Shown: in pieces, positions 33,341 through 41,548 of the stretch
Position numbering within the stretch: position 1 is the stretch's first letter
Layout of the letters: every line of letters starts with the position of its first letter
Origin: DATATV01 sp036268615
GTDB lineage: Bacteria; Actinomycetota; Actinomycetes; Mycobacteriales; Pseudonocardiaceae
Assembly (NCBI GenBank): GCA_036268615.1
Contig: DATATV010000134.1
Span: forward strand, 114,278-178,277
Direction: 5' to 3'
Length of the DNA: 64,000 nt
Notes under the pieces: model-generated
Databases searched by the model: none
Seen by the model: the letters and a program-made list of their open reading frames with translations, nothing else
Told to the model about the DNA's origin: nothing
Position numbers and translations under genes: made by a program

Positions 33341-35023
33341 ATGAACCGGAGATTTGACGTCGACGTGCTGATCGCGGGCGGCGGACCGACCGGCTTGGTG
33401 CTGGCGGTCGAGCTGGGCCGGCGGGGAATCGGCGCTCGGATCATCGACAAGGCCGCTGAGTTCTTCGGTGGCTCGCGGGCCGACGGGCTTACGCCGCGCA
33501 CCCAGGAAGTGTTCGAGGACATCGGAATTCTCGCGAAGATCCGTGCGTCTGGCGACGACGGCATCCTGATGCGTGGCTACGACGGTGACCGGGTCATCTG
33601 GGAAGGCCGGATGACCGAACCCACCGCACCGACCCCCGACCTGCCGTACGCGGGCGTGTGGTTCGTACCGCAGTATCGGACCGAGGAGATCTTGCGCGAC
33701 CGGCTCGGCGGGCTCGGCGGGCAGGTCGAGCTGAACACCGCGTTGGTCGGGTTCGAGCAGGATGAGGACGGCGTGACCGTCGAGTTGCTTCGCGACGGTG
33801 ACATCGAGCGGGCCCGGGCCCGGTATCTCGTCGGCGCGGATGGTGGGCACAGCGTGGTGCGCGGGTTGCTGGGGGTCGGTTTCCCCGGGGAGACGGACGA
33901 GTCCACGCGTGCGTTGTTCGCGGACGTTCGGATCGATGGGCTGGATCGCGATCACGGGCAGGTCTGGATGCTTCCGGCCGGTGCCGGTGCCGGGGTCGGG
34001 GTCGGCGCGGTGCCGTTGTCCGGGTCGGACCTGTTCACAGTGACCGCGCCCCCGCCGGACACCCAGCCGCCGGACACCCAGCCACAGGATGCCGAGCCTC
34101 AAGATGCCGAGCCTCAAGATGCCGAGGCGGCGGACGGAACTGGCGACGCGGTCGAGTCGACGCTGGACTACCTGCGGCGGATTCTGGCCACCGCGTCCGG
34201 GCGCACCGACTTCCACCTGCGCGAGCTGACCTGGAGCACGGTCTGGCGCGCCAACAAGCGTCTCGCCGACGCCTACCGGGTCGGCCGGGTCTTCCTGGCC
34301 GGCGATGCCGCGCACCTCACTCACCCCACCGGCGGCCAGGGCATGAACACCGGGATTCAGGACGCCTACGGGTTGGGTTGGAAGCTCGCCGCCGTGCTCG
34401 GCGGCGCACCGGCCACGCTGTTGGACACCTACCAGGCCGAGCGTCGGCCCGCGGCCGAGGCGGCGCTCGCGGTGAGCGCCAAGCTCCTCGCCAAGCATCA
34501 GCGGGGCGACGAGGACGCGCTGCGCCGTGGCGTCGAGGTCTATCAGCTCGGGCTCAACTATCGCGGCGGGCCGCTGTCGGCCGAACTGCGCGCCGCGCCC
34601 GGCCGGGTGCGGGCGGGGGATCGGGCTCCGGATGCCCCGTGTCGGAATGCGAGCGGTCGGCCGGTTCGGCTCTTCGAACTGTTCGCGGGTCCACAGTGGA
34701 CTTTGTTGTGCTTCGGTACTGACGCCGACGGGTTGGTTGCGAAGGTGGGGAGTACCGAGGTGCGGGCGTATCGGGTTGTTCGGCCTGATGTGGCCGTGGA
34801 CGAGCACGCGGTGGTGGATGTTGACGGGTATGCGTACTGGGCCTACGGCATTGCCGACGAGACCGTCGTCCTGGTTCGGCCGGACGGATATGTGGGGTTG
34901 GGTGCGAGCCCGGGTTCCGTTGCCGAGGTTGAGGATTATCTGCGGTCCGTGCTGGGCCGAGTCCGCGATCGAAGCGGGCGGTGTGCCGCCGATCACGTTG
35001 CCAGCAGCCCGCTGACGGGTTGA
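33341..35023 (+). CDS. FAD-dependent aromatic monooxygenase
   Basis: 560 residues of the PHBH class. Dinucleotide-binding DVDVLIAGGGPTGLVLAVELGRRG at the N terminus, the DG motif in ARYLVGADGGHSVVRGLLGV, and the second FAD site RVFLAGDAAHLTHPTGGQGMNTGIQDAYGLGWKL (about 310-345). The C-terminal thioredoxin-like domain (about 425-560) fits phenol or polyketide hydroxylases such as those modifying rifamycin or tetracyclines. A (PPDTQ)2(PQDAE)3 insert at residues 238-262 is unusual. Regulated, by position, by the divergent TetR. Confidence 0.9.
   Translation: MNRRFDVDVLIAGGGPTGLVLAVELGRRGIGARIIDKAAEFFGGSRADGLTPRTQEVFEDIGILAKIRASGDDGILMRGYDGDRVIWEGRMTEPTAPTPDLPYAGVWFVPQYRTEEILRDRLGGLGGQVELNTALVGFEQDEDGVTVELLRDGDIERARARYLVGADGGHSVVRGLLGVGFPGETDESTRALFADVRIDGLDRDHGQVWMLPAGAGAGVGVGAVPLSGSDLFTVTAPPPDTQPPDTQPQDAEPQDAEPQDAEAADGTGDAVESTLDYLRRILATASGRTDFHLRELTWSTVWRANKRLADAYRVGRVFLAGDAAHLTHPTGGQGMNTGIQDAYGLGWKLAAVLGGAPATLLDTYQAERRPAAEAALAVSAKLLAKHQRGDEDALRRGVEVYQLGLNYRGGPLSAELRAAPGRVRAGDRAPDAPCRNASGRPVRLFELFAGPQWTLLCFGTDADGLVAKVGSTEVRAYRVVRPDVAVDEHAVVDVDGYAYWAYGIADETVVLVRPDGYVGLGASPGSVAEVEDYLRSVLGRVRDRSGRCAADHVASSPLTG
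34052..34126 (+). repeat. In-frame 15-bp tandem repeat inside the monooxygenase gene
   Basis: Five consecutive 15-bp units: two CCGCCGGACACCCAG, then CCACAGGATGCCGAG and two CCTCAAGATGCCGAG. They encode PPDTQ twice and PQDAE three times, in frame, as a Pro/acidic linker in the substrate-domain region. Copy-number change would alter loop length without a frameshift. Confidence 0.9.
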
Positions 35024-35046
35024 CGCGAGACCTGAGCTCCGGTTAG

Positions 35047-35065
35047 TTAAGTAAGGCTAACCTTA
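35047..35065. promoter_or_regulatory. IdeR/DtxR-type iron box
   Basis: TTAAGTAAGGCTAACCTTA matches 16 of 19 positions of the DtxR/IdeR consensus TTAGGTTAGGCTAACCTAA. It lies 19 bases before ATG 35085, so iron-loaded repressor would block transcription of the PepSY operon. Confidence 0.8.
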
Positions 35066-35084
35066 TCTGCTCGGGAGGAGTGTC

Positions 35085-36374
35085 ATGAGCCGCACCGACG
35101 TGGCCGGCGCGCGCAGGCGGGTCGGCTGGTGGCGCCGGCGACCGGTCCGCCGAGCACTGGTGCTCACGCATCGTTGGACTTCGCTCGTGCTCGGTCTCGC
35201 CCTCGTGGTCGAGACGACCTGTGGCGCGATCGCGCTCTACCACTCGGAGTGGTTCCAGGCCGCCAACTCCTGGTTCTACCGGCATACCACGAGTGCGCAC
35301 CCGATCAGCGCCGAGCGGGCGATGGCCGTTGTCACCGCGGCCCACCCCGGCTTCGCCGCCGCCTGGGTCAGCTACGCCAACGGCGTCTACGCGATCGGCG
35401 ACTCGACCTACACCACGGCCTACGGCGTCGACCCCGGCACCGGGCAGATCAACGGGCTGGCCAACCTCGACGGCGGCCTGATGGGCTTCATCGTCAACCT
35501 GCACGACTGCGCGCTGACCTGCCAGGGCTACTCCGGCTACCTACCCGCGCTCGCCCGGCCGGTGCCGACGCTCGGGCTCGGCTGGCTGGCCGGGGTCACC
35601 TGGGGCGGCGCACTGCTGGCCTTGCTCGGGCTGCTGATGGTCCTGCTCGCGATCACCGGGGTGATCACCTGGTGGCCGGGCTTTCGGCGGATGGCCCATG
35701 GCTTCCGGGTGCGCACCGGCAAGGGCCGGTTCGCGCGCGACTACGACCTGCACAACCTGATCGGCATCGTGGCCGTGCCGCTGGTGCTGATGTGGGGTGT
35801 GACCGGCGCCGCGTTCGAGCTGCCCGGCGTGCAGAACGCGTGGCTGGCCATCACCGGCGGCCACTCGGTCGATCCGGACCGGTACACGTTCGCCGCGAAT
35901 CCCGCTCCTGCCAACGCATCCGTGGTCGACCTTGCCGAGGCGGAGAGCATTGCCCGGCAGCGCGTCGGTGGTCAGGTCGTCTACGTCACCACGCCGCAGG
36001 GTAGCGGCTCGGCCGCCTACTACTCCGTCTCGTTGGCCACCGGCGATGCGCCCTACCGCTATCGCGCGTTCTTCGGCGGCGACCGGACCGTCTATGTCGA
36101 CAGTCACGACGCCAGCCATGTGTCCGTTGTGGACAGCGTTCCACAGCCCGCCGCGAACACGTTCTACGACCGGGTGTTCGAGCCCGCGCATTTCGGCTGG
36201 ATGGTCAACGGCTGGTGGCGGGTGTGCTGGTTCGTCTTCGGGCTCACTCCGCTCGCGCTCGGTCTCACCGGCCTGTCCACCTGGCTGTTCCGCCGGAAGA
36301 GTCGGAAGCGCCGCAAGCACCGGCGCAACCGCACGGACCGGCCGGCTCCGCTGAGCTTGGTGGGCGCGTCATGA
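35085..36374 (+). CDS. Iron-regulated PepSY-associated membrane protein
   Basis: 429 residues with the four-helix PepSY_TM layout: HRWTSLVLGLALVVETTCGAI near the N terminus, LAGVTWGGALLALLGLLMVLLAITGVITWW (about 170-205), LHNLIGIVAVPLVLMWGVTGAAFELPG (about 220-250) and a C-terminal helix before a very basic tail (RRKSRKRRKHRRNR). Extracytoplasmic PepSY-like domains lie between. This family is commonly found with siderophore or haem uptake and has been proposed to act in ferric-siderophore reduction. GGGAGGAG precedes ATG 35085 and an iron box lies directly upstream. Confidence 0.85.
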   Translation: MSRTDVAGARRRVGWWRRRPVRRALVLTHRWTSLVLGLALVVETTCGAIALYHSEWFQAANSWFYRHTTSAHPISAERAMAVVTAAHPGFAAAWVSYANGVYAIGDSTYTTAYGVDPGTGQINGLANLDGGLMGFIVNLHDCALTCQGYSGYLPALARPVPTLGLGWLAGVTWGGALLALLGLLMVLLAITGVITWWPGFRRMAHGFRVRTGKGRFARDYDLHNLIGIVAVPLVLMWGVTGAAFELPGVQNAWLAITGGHSVDPDRYTFAANPAPANASVVDLAEAESIARQRVGGQVVYVTTPQGSGSAAYYSVSLATGDAPYRYRAFFGGDRTVYVDSHDASHVSVVDSVPQPAANTFYDRVFEPAHFGWMVNGWWRVCWFVFGLTPLALGLTGLSTWLFRRKSRKRRKHRRNRTDRPAPLSLVGAS

Positions 36375-36736
36375 CCGACTCGATCGCGCTGGCCATCACG
36401 TTGGCCTGCCTCGGGTCCGCGCTGATCGTGGGCGTGCGTGGGCTGCTCGGTCGGCATCGCTGGCGCGGGGTCCGGCCGATGCTGGTGCTCATCGAGCTGG
36501 CGCTGCTCGGGCAGGCGGTCGCCGACCTGGTCGGGCAGGTGCGGGGTCACCGGCCGGGGGAGCCGGTGACCCACCTCGCCTACCTGGTCGCCTCGCTCGC
36601 GGTGCTGCCCGCTGCCGCCGGTCAGACCGCCGATGACGACGGGCGGTGGGCGGCGGCGCTGCTCGCGGTCGCGCTGGTCGGCGTCGCGGTCATCGTGGTG
36701 CGGATGGAAACCACCTGGCGGGCCGGCCTTGGCTGA
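36371..36736 (+). CDS. Small multi-pass membrane protein
   Basis: 121 residues from ATG 36371, overlapping the PepSY stop as ATGA. Four hydrophobic helices are evident (SIALAITLACLGSALIVGV, MLVLIELALLGQAVADLV, LAYLVASLAVLPAAAG, AALLAVALVGVAVIVV). Not a named family that I recognise. Transcribed under the same iron box; a partner of the PepSY protein is likely. Confidence 0.75.
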   Translation: MTDSIALAITLACLGSALIVGVRGLLGRHRWRGVRPMLVLIELALLGQAVADLVGQVRGHRPGEPVTHLAYLVASLAVLPAAAGQTADDDGRWAAALLAVALVGVAVIVVRMETTWRAGLG

Positions 36737-37142
36737 GGTCACGGCGCGCCGGCCGATCGGCCCCGGCCGGGTGCTGCTGGGTGGGTACACCCTGTTCGTC
36801 GTCGCGGCCGGCGCACGCAGTGCCGTGCAGTGGGCCACGCACGGGCAGCGGGCGCCGCTGGCCTACGCGCTCTCCGCCGTGGCCGCGCTGATCTATCTGG
36901 TCGGACTCGTGCTGCTGGCCCGGGTCGACCGCGATCCGGGCGCGTCCCGGCGGGCGGCCGCGGTGTGCTGTCTGGTGGAGTTCAGCGGGGTGCTCGCGGT
37001 CGGCGCGGCCAGCGTGCTGTGGCCGGCCGCGTTTCCGGACGCGACCGTGTGGTCGGGATTCGGGCAGGGCTACGGCTACGTGCCGGTGGTGCTGCCGCTG
37101 CTCGCCGCGTTCTGGCTGCACCGGGGTCGCCCGCGGACCTGA
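36729..37142 (+). CDS. Small multi-pass membrane protein
   Basis: 137 residues if started at TTG 36729, which overlaps the previous stop by eight bases; no ATG or GTG nearer fits as well. Four hydrophobic helices alternate with short loops (VLLGGYTLFVVAAGARSAVQW, ALSAVAALIYLVGLVLLA, AAVCCLVEFSGVLAVGAASVLW, YVPVVLPLLAAFWL). No family recognised. Third gene of the iron-box operon; together with the preceding gene it could form a membrane complex with the PepSY protein. Confidence 0.7.
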   Translation: MAEVTARRPIGPGRVLLGGYTLFVVAAGARSAVQWATHGQRAPLAYALSAVAALIYLVGLVLLARVDRDPGASRRAAAVCCLVEFSGVLAVGAASVLWPAAFPDATVWSGFGQGYGYVPVVLPLLAAFWLHRGRPRT

Positions 37143-37188
37143 CCGGGCCGGCGTTGCCAGCTGGTCCGGCCGCGATCATGCTGGAGTG

Positions 37189-37620
37189 ATGGACACCCTC
37201 ACCGTGCCGTGGGCCGATCCGCGGATCATCCGGCGCATCCTCGCCGACTGTCACACCTGGGCCGTGGTCGGGCTCGGCGACAACCCGGGCCGGCCGGCCC
37301 ATGGCGTGGCGCGGTTCCTGCAACAGCACGGAAAGCGGATCGTGCCGGTGCATCCGGCCGCGGCCACCGTGCTGGGTGAGCAGGCTTATCCGGCGCTGGC
37401 CGACATCCCGTTCGCGGTCGACTGTGTGGACGTGTTCCGGCGGACGGCCGAGGCGGGGGCACACGCCGACGAGGCGATCGCGATCGGCGCCAAGGCGGTG
37501 TGGTTCCAGTTGAACGTTGTCGACGAGGCCGCGTTCGACCGGGTCGGCGCGGCCGGGGTACCGATGGTGATGGACCGCTGCCCGGCGATCGAGTGGCGGG
37601 CCAACGGTCCGTCCGACTGA
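37189..37620 (+). CDS. CoA-binding domain protein (YccU type)
   Basis: 143 residues from ATG 37189 (GTG 37186 adjacent). A Rossmann-like CoA-binding fold: WAVVGLGDNPGRPAHGVARFLQQHGKRIVPVHP at the N terminus, then AIAIGAKAVWFQLNVVDEAA and VMDRCPAIEW. This single-domain group resembles the CoA-binding part of succinyl-CoA synthetase alpha and is of unknown role. Forty-six bases after the iron-box operon, possibly read through from it. Confidence 0.85.
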   Translation: MDTLTVPWADPRIIRRILADCHTWAVVGLGDNPGRPAHGVARFLQQHGKRIVPVHPAAATVLGEQAYPALADIPFAVDCVDVFRRTAEAGAHADEAIAIGAKAVWFQLNVVDEAAFDRVGAAGVPMVMDRCPAIEWRANGPSD

Positions 37621-37734
37621 GACCGCCCGGCGCGCCACCTCGGACGTTGACAAGACCGGCCGAGGTGGGATTTCCTGCACAGCGAAACCGGCTCACCACT
37701 CGGAGTGACCGCTGTTCGGGAAAAGGGGTGCGCG

Positions 37735-38673
37735 ATGACGCGCAGGCGGATCGAGGCGCTGGTCGGCGCCGTGACGGTACTCATTGGACTGTCCATCACC
37801 TCGGCAGCAGCCGCCCCGCCCCCAGCCGACCTGCCGGTGGTCTTCTCCGGCGCGGCCGCGTTGCTCAATGCGGCCGCACATCCCGATACCGCGCCGGCCG
37901 GCGCGAACGACTGGTCCTGCACGCCGAGCGCGGCGCATCCGGAGCCGGTGGTGCTGGTGCACGGGACCATCGAGAACATGACGTACAACTGGTTCACGCT
38001 CGCCCCGCTGCTCGCCGACGCCGGGTACTGCGTCTACGCGTTCAACTACGGGCAGGAGCCGGGTGTCCACGTCGGACTGCCCGGCTCGGCGGAGACCGGT
38101 GGGGTCGCGCCGGTGGCCGACTCGGCCGGCCAGCTCGCCGACTTCGTGACCAGGGTGCTCGCCGCGACCGGCGCGGCCAAGGTGGACCTCGTCGGCCACT
38201 CGCAGGGCGGCATGATGCCCCGCTACTACCTCAAGTTCCTTGGTGGCGCGGCAAAGGTGGCCCAGCTGGTCGCGCTCGCGCCGTCCAACCACGGCACCAC
38301 GGTGGACGGCCTGGCCGCCTTGCCCGGCGTGCCGGAACTGCTCACCGCGGGGCTCGGTGAGTCGGTGCACGACCAGATCGCCGGCTCGGCCTTCCTCAAC
38401 ACGCTCAACGCCGGCGGCGACACCGTGCCCGGGGTGCGCTACACGGTGATCGAGAGCGAGTTCGACGAGGTCGTCACGCCCTACACCTCGGCGTTCCTGA
38501 CCGGACCGGATGTCACCAACATCCTGCTGCAGGACCAGTGCGCGCTGGACCTGTCCGACCACCTGGCCATCTCCTTCGACGGGATCGCGCTGCGTGACGT
38601 GCTCAACGCACTCGACCCGGCCACCGCGAGCGCGCCCGGCTGCCACCCGACCCTGCCGATCGCCGGCGGCTGA
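37735..38673 (+). CDS. Secreted triacylglycerol lipase/esterase
   Basis: 312 residues. Signal peptide 1-27 (ending SAAAA). The fold is alpha/beta-hydrolase with oxyanion region VVLVHGTIENMTYNW, nucleophile S156 in GHSQGGMMPRYYLKFLGG, and Asp/His downstream (SEFDEVV, DLSDHLAISFD). It matches actinobacterial class-2-type lipases, which act on lipid esters outside the cell. Four cysteines may form disulfides. Start at 37735 preceded by GAAAAGGGG; the frame is open ten codons upstream. Confidence 0.88.
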   Translation: MTRRRIEALVGAVTVLIGLSITSAAAAPPPADLPVVFSGAAALLNAAAHPDTAPAGANDWSCTPSAAHPEPVVLVHGTIENMTYNWFTLAPLLADAGYCVYAFNYGQEPGVHVGLPGSAETGGVAPVADSAGQLADFVTRVLAATGAAKVDLVGHSQGGMMPRYYLKFLGGAAKVAQLVALAPSNHGTTVDGLAALPGVPELLTAGLGESVHDQIAGSAFLNTLNAGGDTVPGVRYTVIESEFDEVVTPYTSAFLTGPDVTNILLQDQCALDLSDHLAISFDGIALRDVLNALDPATASAPGCHPTLPIAGG

Positions 38674-38740
38674 CCGGCGGAAAGCCGTCCGTCACCGCCG
38701 GGGCCGGCCGGGCTGGGAATCGACGCCCCTCGGCAGCCCG

Positions 38741-38781
38741 CCATGGCGATCCAGGACCAGGGCCATGGTGATCCGGGACCA
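38741..38781. repeat. 19-bp direct repeat upstream of the DyP-encapsulin operon
   Basis: CCATGGCGATCCAGGACCA (38741-38759) and CCATGGTGATCCGGGACCA (38763-38781) agree at 17 of 19 positions with 22-bp spacing, two helical turns. Lying 44 bases before the DyP start in a 151-bp gap, they look like paired operator or activator sites. Confidence 0.6.
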
Positions 38782-38824
38782 AAAAACCGGCCGCGGATCG
38801 CGATCGTCGCCCGACCCCGGCACA

Positions 38825-39889
38825 ATGCTCGTCGTGAGTCCGATGCCGGCCGACGATGGCGAGTCGAACACCCCGCAAGGCGTGCTCGGCCCGCTCACCA
38901 CCTCGGCGATCTTCCTGGTCGTGACCGTCAACGCCGGCGGTGAGGAGGTCACCCGCGATCTGCTCGCCGATCTCGCCGGGCTCCAGCGCTCGGTCGGCTT
39001 CCGCTCCCTGGACGGCGGCCTGAGCTGCGTGGTCGGCATCGGGTCGGAGCTGTGGGACCGGCTGTTCGCCGGGCCACGGCCGGCCGAACTGCACCCGCTG
39101 CCGATCTTCGCCGGCAGCCGGCACCAGTCCGTCACCACCCCCGGCGACCTGCTGTTCCACCTCCGTGCCGCGCGGATGGACCTGTGTTTCGAGCTGGAGA
39201 CGCAGATCATGAACCGGCTGCGGGACGTGGTGACCGTCGTCGACGAGGTGTCCGGCTTCCGTTACTTCGACGCCCGGGACGTGCTCGGTTTTGTCGACGG
39301 CACGGAGAATCCCACCGGTCGGGCGGCCACCGAGGCGGTCTCGGTCGAACCGGCCGACGACCCGGACTTCGCCGGCAGCAGCTACGTGATCGTGCAGAAG
39401 TACCTGCACGACATGACCGGCTGGAACGCGCTCTCGGTCGAGGAGCAGGAGCGGGTGATCGGCCGGCAGAAGCTGTCCGACATCGAACTGGCCGACGAGG
39501 TGAAGCCGACCAACTCGCACGTCGCGCTGAACACGATCACCGACGAGGACGGCGAGGAACAGCAGATCCTGCGGGACAACATGCCCTTCGGCAGTCCGGC
39601 GCACGACGAGTTCGGCACCTTTTTCATCGGCTACGCCGCCGACCCCGCGATCACCGAGCAGATGTTGACGAACATGTTCGTCGGCTCGCCGCCGGGCAAC
39701 TACGACCGCATCCTGGACTTCTCGACCCCGGTCACCGGCACGCTGTTCTTCGTGCCGACCGGTGATTTCCTGGACGCTCTGCCGCCGGCCCCGGCTCTGG
39801 TCGCGCAGCCGCAGCAGACCGTTCCGTCGTCCTACCGTCCCGACACGTCCCTGGGCATCGGCAGCCTGAGAAGGAGCTCCTCGCTATGA
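38825..39889 (+). CDS. DyP-type peroxidase, encapsulin cargo
   Basis: 354 residues of the type B dye-decolourising peroxidases. Distal haem motif GFVDGTENP (catalytic Asp), proximal His in NSHVALN and distal Arg in RDNMPFG are all present, with VIVQKYLHDMTGWN and EFGTFFIGYA. The C-terminal tail TSLGIGSLRRSSSL matches the encapsulin-loading peptide (consensus SLGIGSLR). The next gene, overlapping by four bases, is the encapsulin shell, so the enzyme should be packaged inside it. Start ATG 38825 chosen; GTG 38834 and ATG 38843 are alternatives. Confidence 0.94.
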   Translation: MLVVSPMPADDGESNTPQGVLGPLTTSAIFLVVTVNAGGEEVTRDLLADLAGLQRSVGFRSLDGGLSCVVGIGSELWDRLFAGPRPAELHPLPIFAGSRHQSVTTPGDLLFHLRAARMDLCFELETQIMNRLRDVVTVVDEVSGFRYFDARDVLGFVDGTENPTGRAATEAVSVEPADDPDFAGSSYVIVQKYLHDMTGWNALSVEEQERVIGRQKLSDIELADEVKPTNSHVALNTITDEDGEEQQILRDNMPFGSPAHDEFGTFFIGYAADPAITEQMLTNMFVGSPPGNYDRILDFSTPVTGTLFFVPTGDFLDALPPAPALVAQPQQTVPSSYRPDTSLGIGSLRRSSSL

Positions 39890-40683
39890 ACAACCTGCAC
39901 CGCGAACTCGCCCCGGTGTCGACCGCTGCGTGGTCGGAGATCGAGGAGGAGGCCCGGCGCACGTTCGCCCGGTACGCCGCCGCCCGCCGGGTCGTCGACG
40001 TGATCACCGCGGGCGACGGCGCGCTGTCCGGCGTGGGCACCGGGCACCTCCGCGACGTGGCCTCGCCGGGCACGGATGTCCAGGCCCGGCTGCGTACCGC
40101 GCAATCGCTGGTCGAGCTGCGGGTGCCGTTCACGCTGTCCCGCGACGAGATCGACAACGTGGAGCGCGGCGCCAAGGACTCCGACTGGCAGCCGGTCAAG
40201 GACGCGGCCCGCACCATCGCCTTCGCCGAGGACCGGGCGGTCTTCGACGGCTTCGGCGACGCCGGCATCACCGGCATCCGGCCGTCCTCGTCCAACACGT
40301 CGCTGGTGCTGCCGGAACTGGCCCGGGACTACCCGGCCGTCGTGGCCACCGCGCTGAACGCGATCCGCGAGGCCGGCGTCGAGGGGCCCTACACGGTCGT
40401 GCTCAGCGCCGACGCCTACACCGCCGCGACCGAGGCGGCCGACCACGGTTACCCGGTCATCTCCCACCTGGAGCGGATCGTGGACGGCGAGATCGTCTGG
40501 GCGCCGGCCATTGAGGGCGCGGTGGTGCTGTCCTGTCGAGGTGGGGACAACGAGCTGCACTTCGGCCAGGACCTGTCGATCGGCTACCTCTCACACACCG
40601 CGACCACCGTCGAGCTGTACTTCCAGGAGTCGCTGACCTTCCTGGCGTACACCACCGAAGCCAGCGTCGCGGTCACCGTCTGA
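39886..40683 (+). CDS. Encapsulin shell protein (linocin/CFP29 family)
   Basis: 265 residues, the normal size of T=1 encapsulins with the HK97 fold. It begins NNLHRELAPVSTAAWSEIEEEARRTF, the conserved N-terminal helix that binds cargo peptide, and continues with LVELRVPFTLSRDEIDNVERGAKDSDW and FEDRAVFDGF-like AFAEDRAVFDGFGDAGI. ATG 39886 overlaps the DyP stop (ATGA) and has AAGGAG ten bases upstream. It would form a roughly 24-nm compartment housing the peroxidase, presumably for oxidative stress defence. Confidence 0.95.
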   Translation: MNNLHRELAPVSTAAWSEIEEEARRTFARYAAARRVVDVITAGDGALSGVGTGHLRDVASPGTDVQARLRTAQSLVELRVPFTLSRDEIDNVERGAKDSDWQPVKDAARTIAFAEDRAVFDGFGDAGITGIRPSSSNTSLVLPELARDYPAVVATALNAIREAGVEGPYTVVLSADAYTAATEAADHGYPVISHLERIVDGEIVWAPAIEGAVVLSCRGGDNELHFGQDLSIGYLSHTATTVELYFQESLTFLAYTTEASVAVTV

Positions 40684-40684
40684 C

Positions 40685-41542
40685 ATGCGTGGCGCGGCGG
40701 TTGACGGGTTCCAACTGGCCTACGACCGGCTCGGTGCCGGACCGGCGGTCGTGCTGCTGCACGGCTGGCCGGGGGACCGGACCGACTACCGGGAGGTCGC
40801 GGCGCTGCTCGCGGCCGACTTCGAGGTGGTCGTGCCGGACCTGCGTGGCTTCGGCGAGTCGGACAAGCTGGTCGCCGACCCGACCGAGCAGTACAGCGCG
40901 GCCGCGCAGGCGCGCAGCGTGCTCGGGCTGATCGACGAGCTCGGCCTGGACCGGCCGGTGCTGGCCGGCTACGACATCGGCAGCCGGATCGCCCAGGCCA
41001 TCGCCGTGCGGCGACCCGACCTCGTGCGCGCGCTGGTGGTGGCACCGCCACTGCCCGGCATCGGCGCGCGCATCCTGGAACCGGCCGCCCAGCGCGAGTT
41101 CTGGTATCAGAGCTTCCACCAGCTGCCGCTGATCGAGCAGTTGGTGGACGGCAAGCCCGCTGCGGTGCGCGACTACCTGGCGCACTTCTGGTCACACTGG
41201 TCTGGCCCGGCGTTCGCGCTCGACCAGCCGGGCCTCGACCAGCTGGTCGAGGGCTACCGGTCGCCGGGCGCGTTCACCGCGTCCATCGCCTGGTACCGGG
41301 CCGGTGCCGGCTCGGTGGCCAACTCGTTGCGGGAGCGCGCACCCGAGCCGGCCGACCGGCTCGCCGTGCCGACCACCGTGCTGTGGCCCGAGTTCGACCC
41401 GCTGTTTCCGCGCGCGTGGTCCGACCGGGTGGACGAGTTCTTCAGCGCGGCGACGGTGGAGTTCGTCGACGGCGTCGGCCACTTCGCGCCGCTGGAGTAC
41501 CCGGCCGTCTTCGCCACGGCCGTCCGAGCGGTGTTCGGCTAG
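40685..41542 (+). CDS. Alpha/beta hydrolase, epoxide hydrolase/dehalogenase-like
   Basis: 285 residues. HGWPGDRTDY supplies the oxyanion HGxP motif, D97 in GYDIGSRIAQA is an Asp nucleophile typical of epoxide hydrolases and haloalkane dehalogenases, and DGVGHFAPLEYP holds the catalytic His. The start lies one base after the encapsulin stop, so it is coupled to that operon. It has no recognisable loading peptide at the C terminus (ends AVRAVFG). A link to oxidation products of DyP is only a suggestion. Confidence 0.85.
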   Translation: MRGAAVDGFQLAYDRLGAGPAVVLLHGWPGDRTDYREVAALLAADFEVVVPDLRGFGESDKLVADPTEQYSAAAQARSVLGLIDELGLDRPVLAGYDIGSRIAQAIAVRRPDLVRALVVAPPLPGIGARILEPAAQREFWYQSFHQLPLIEQLVDGKPAAVRDYLAHFWSHWSGPAFALDQPGLDQLVEGYRSPGAFTASIAWYRAGAGSVANSLRERAPEPADRLAVPTTVLWPEFDPLFPRAWSDRVDEFFSAATVEFVDGVGHFAPLEYPAVFATAVRAVFG

Positions 41543-41548
41543 CGCAGG

